Assembly (NCBI GenBank): GCA_945981915.1 | Contig: CAMFRJ010000097.1 | Span: 1 to 5,776, forward strand | DNA from: an uncultured Erysipelotrichaceae bacterium | GTDB lineage: Bacteria > Bacillota_I > Bacilli_A > Erysipelotrichales > Coprobacillaceae | Length of the DNA stretch: 5,776 nt | Direction: 5' to 3' | Notes under the pieces: generated by a model | What the model was told of the DNA's origin: nothing | The model's input: the letters and a program-made list of their open reading frames with translations, nothing else | Database searches by the model: none | Translations under genes and position numbers: made by a program | Part shown: positions 5,731 to 5,776 of the stretch, piece by piece | How positions within the stretch are numbered: position 1 is the first letter of the stretch | Layout: every line of letters starts with the position of its first letter

Positions 5731-5776
5731 CTGTCTCTTATACACATCTGACGCTGCCGACGATATGCAGTGTGTA
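5731..5776. other. Illumina Nextera adapter contamination at contig end
   Basis: The last 46 bases are not genomic. CTGTCTCTTATACACATCT (5731-5749) is the exact reverse complement of the 19-base Tn5 mosaic end used in Nextera tagmentation. GACGCTGCCGACGA (5750-5763) is the reverse complement of the Nextera Read 1 adapter. TATGCAGT (5764-5771) is the reverse complement of the i5 index ACTGCATA (S506/N506 as I recall it). GTGTA (5772-5776) begins the reverse complement of the P5 side. The order and spacing are exactly those of a library molecule read through its insert. The true sequence ends at about 5730. Confidence 0.98.

Noticed and set aside
5731..5749. A 19-base Tn5 mosaic end, suggesting a transposon insertion in parC
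   Set aside because: The bases after it are the Nextera Read 1 adapter, a known-format index and the P5 start, not transposon sequence. There is no transposase and no target duplication can be seen.
1..5776. A previously undescribed system, defence island, CRISPR array or mobile element
   Set aside because: Both strands were read through. All coding sequence is assigned to known housekeeping families, there are no spaced repeats, integrase, transposase or toxin-like small genes, and the only foreign-looking segment is the sequencing adapter.

Overview
The window is AT-rich, uses TGA as a genuine stop (phosphatase and plsY genes) and TGG for tryptophan. It carries a Firmicutes-type gene set: a UPF0154/YneF small membrane protein, PlsY, and a Gram-positive-type ParE/ParC pair. 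This points to a low-GC member of the Bacillota. The very AT-rich codon usage and protein flavour would fit an Erysipelotrichia-like gut bacterium, but that placement is inference. Code-4 mollicutes are unlikely because TGA is a stop here.

Layout, left to right. (1) Positions 1-251: an extended -10 promoter and a UPF0154 membrane protein gene, whose stop codon lies inside a terminator-like palindrome. (2) 278-907: a histidine phosphatase (phosphoglycerate-mutase-like) gene on the same strand, with no recognisable Shine-Dalgarno. (3) 925-971: a bidirectional terminator between convergent genes. (4) 1004-1603, minus strand: plsY, the membrane acyltransferase for the first acylation step of phospholipid synthesis. 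(5) 1604-1708: a compact divergent promoter region with two back-to-back sigma-A-type promoters, one for plsY and one for parE. (6) 1709-3634 parE and 3644-5730 parC: the two subunits of topoisomerase IV in one operon, with the parC ribosome binding site overlapping the parE stop. (7) 5731-5776: not biology. This is an Illumina Nextera adapter (reverse complement of the Tn5 mosaic end, the Read 1 adapter, an 8-base i5 index and the first bases of the P5 side).

ParE (ATPase and TOPRIM) and ParC (DNA breakage-reunion and C-terminal DNA-binding domain) form the A2B2-type topoisomerase IV that decatenates replicated chromosomes. PlsY makes lysophosphatidic acid for membrane growth. The plsY/parE divergent arrangement is a familiar Firmicutes housekeeping neighbourhood. 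I see no phage, mobile element, CRISPR, defence or biosynthetic locus, and no undescribed system. The most consequential observation is that the right edge is a contig end with untrimmed adapter, so parC is cut short and any protein predicted to the last base has an artificial C-terminus. No gene-free stretch exceeds about 105 bases.
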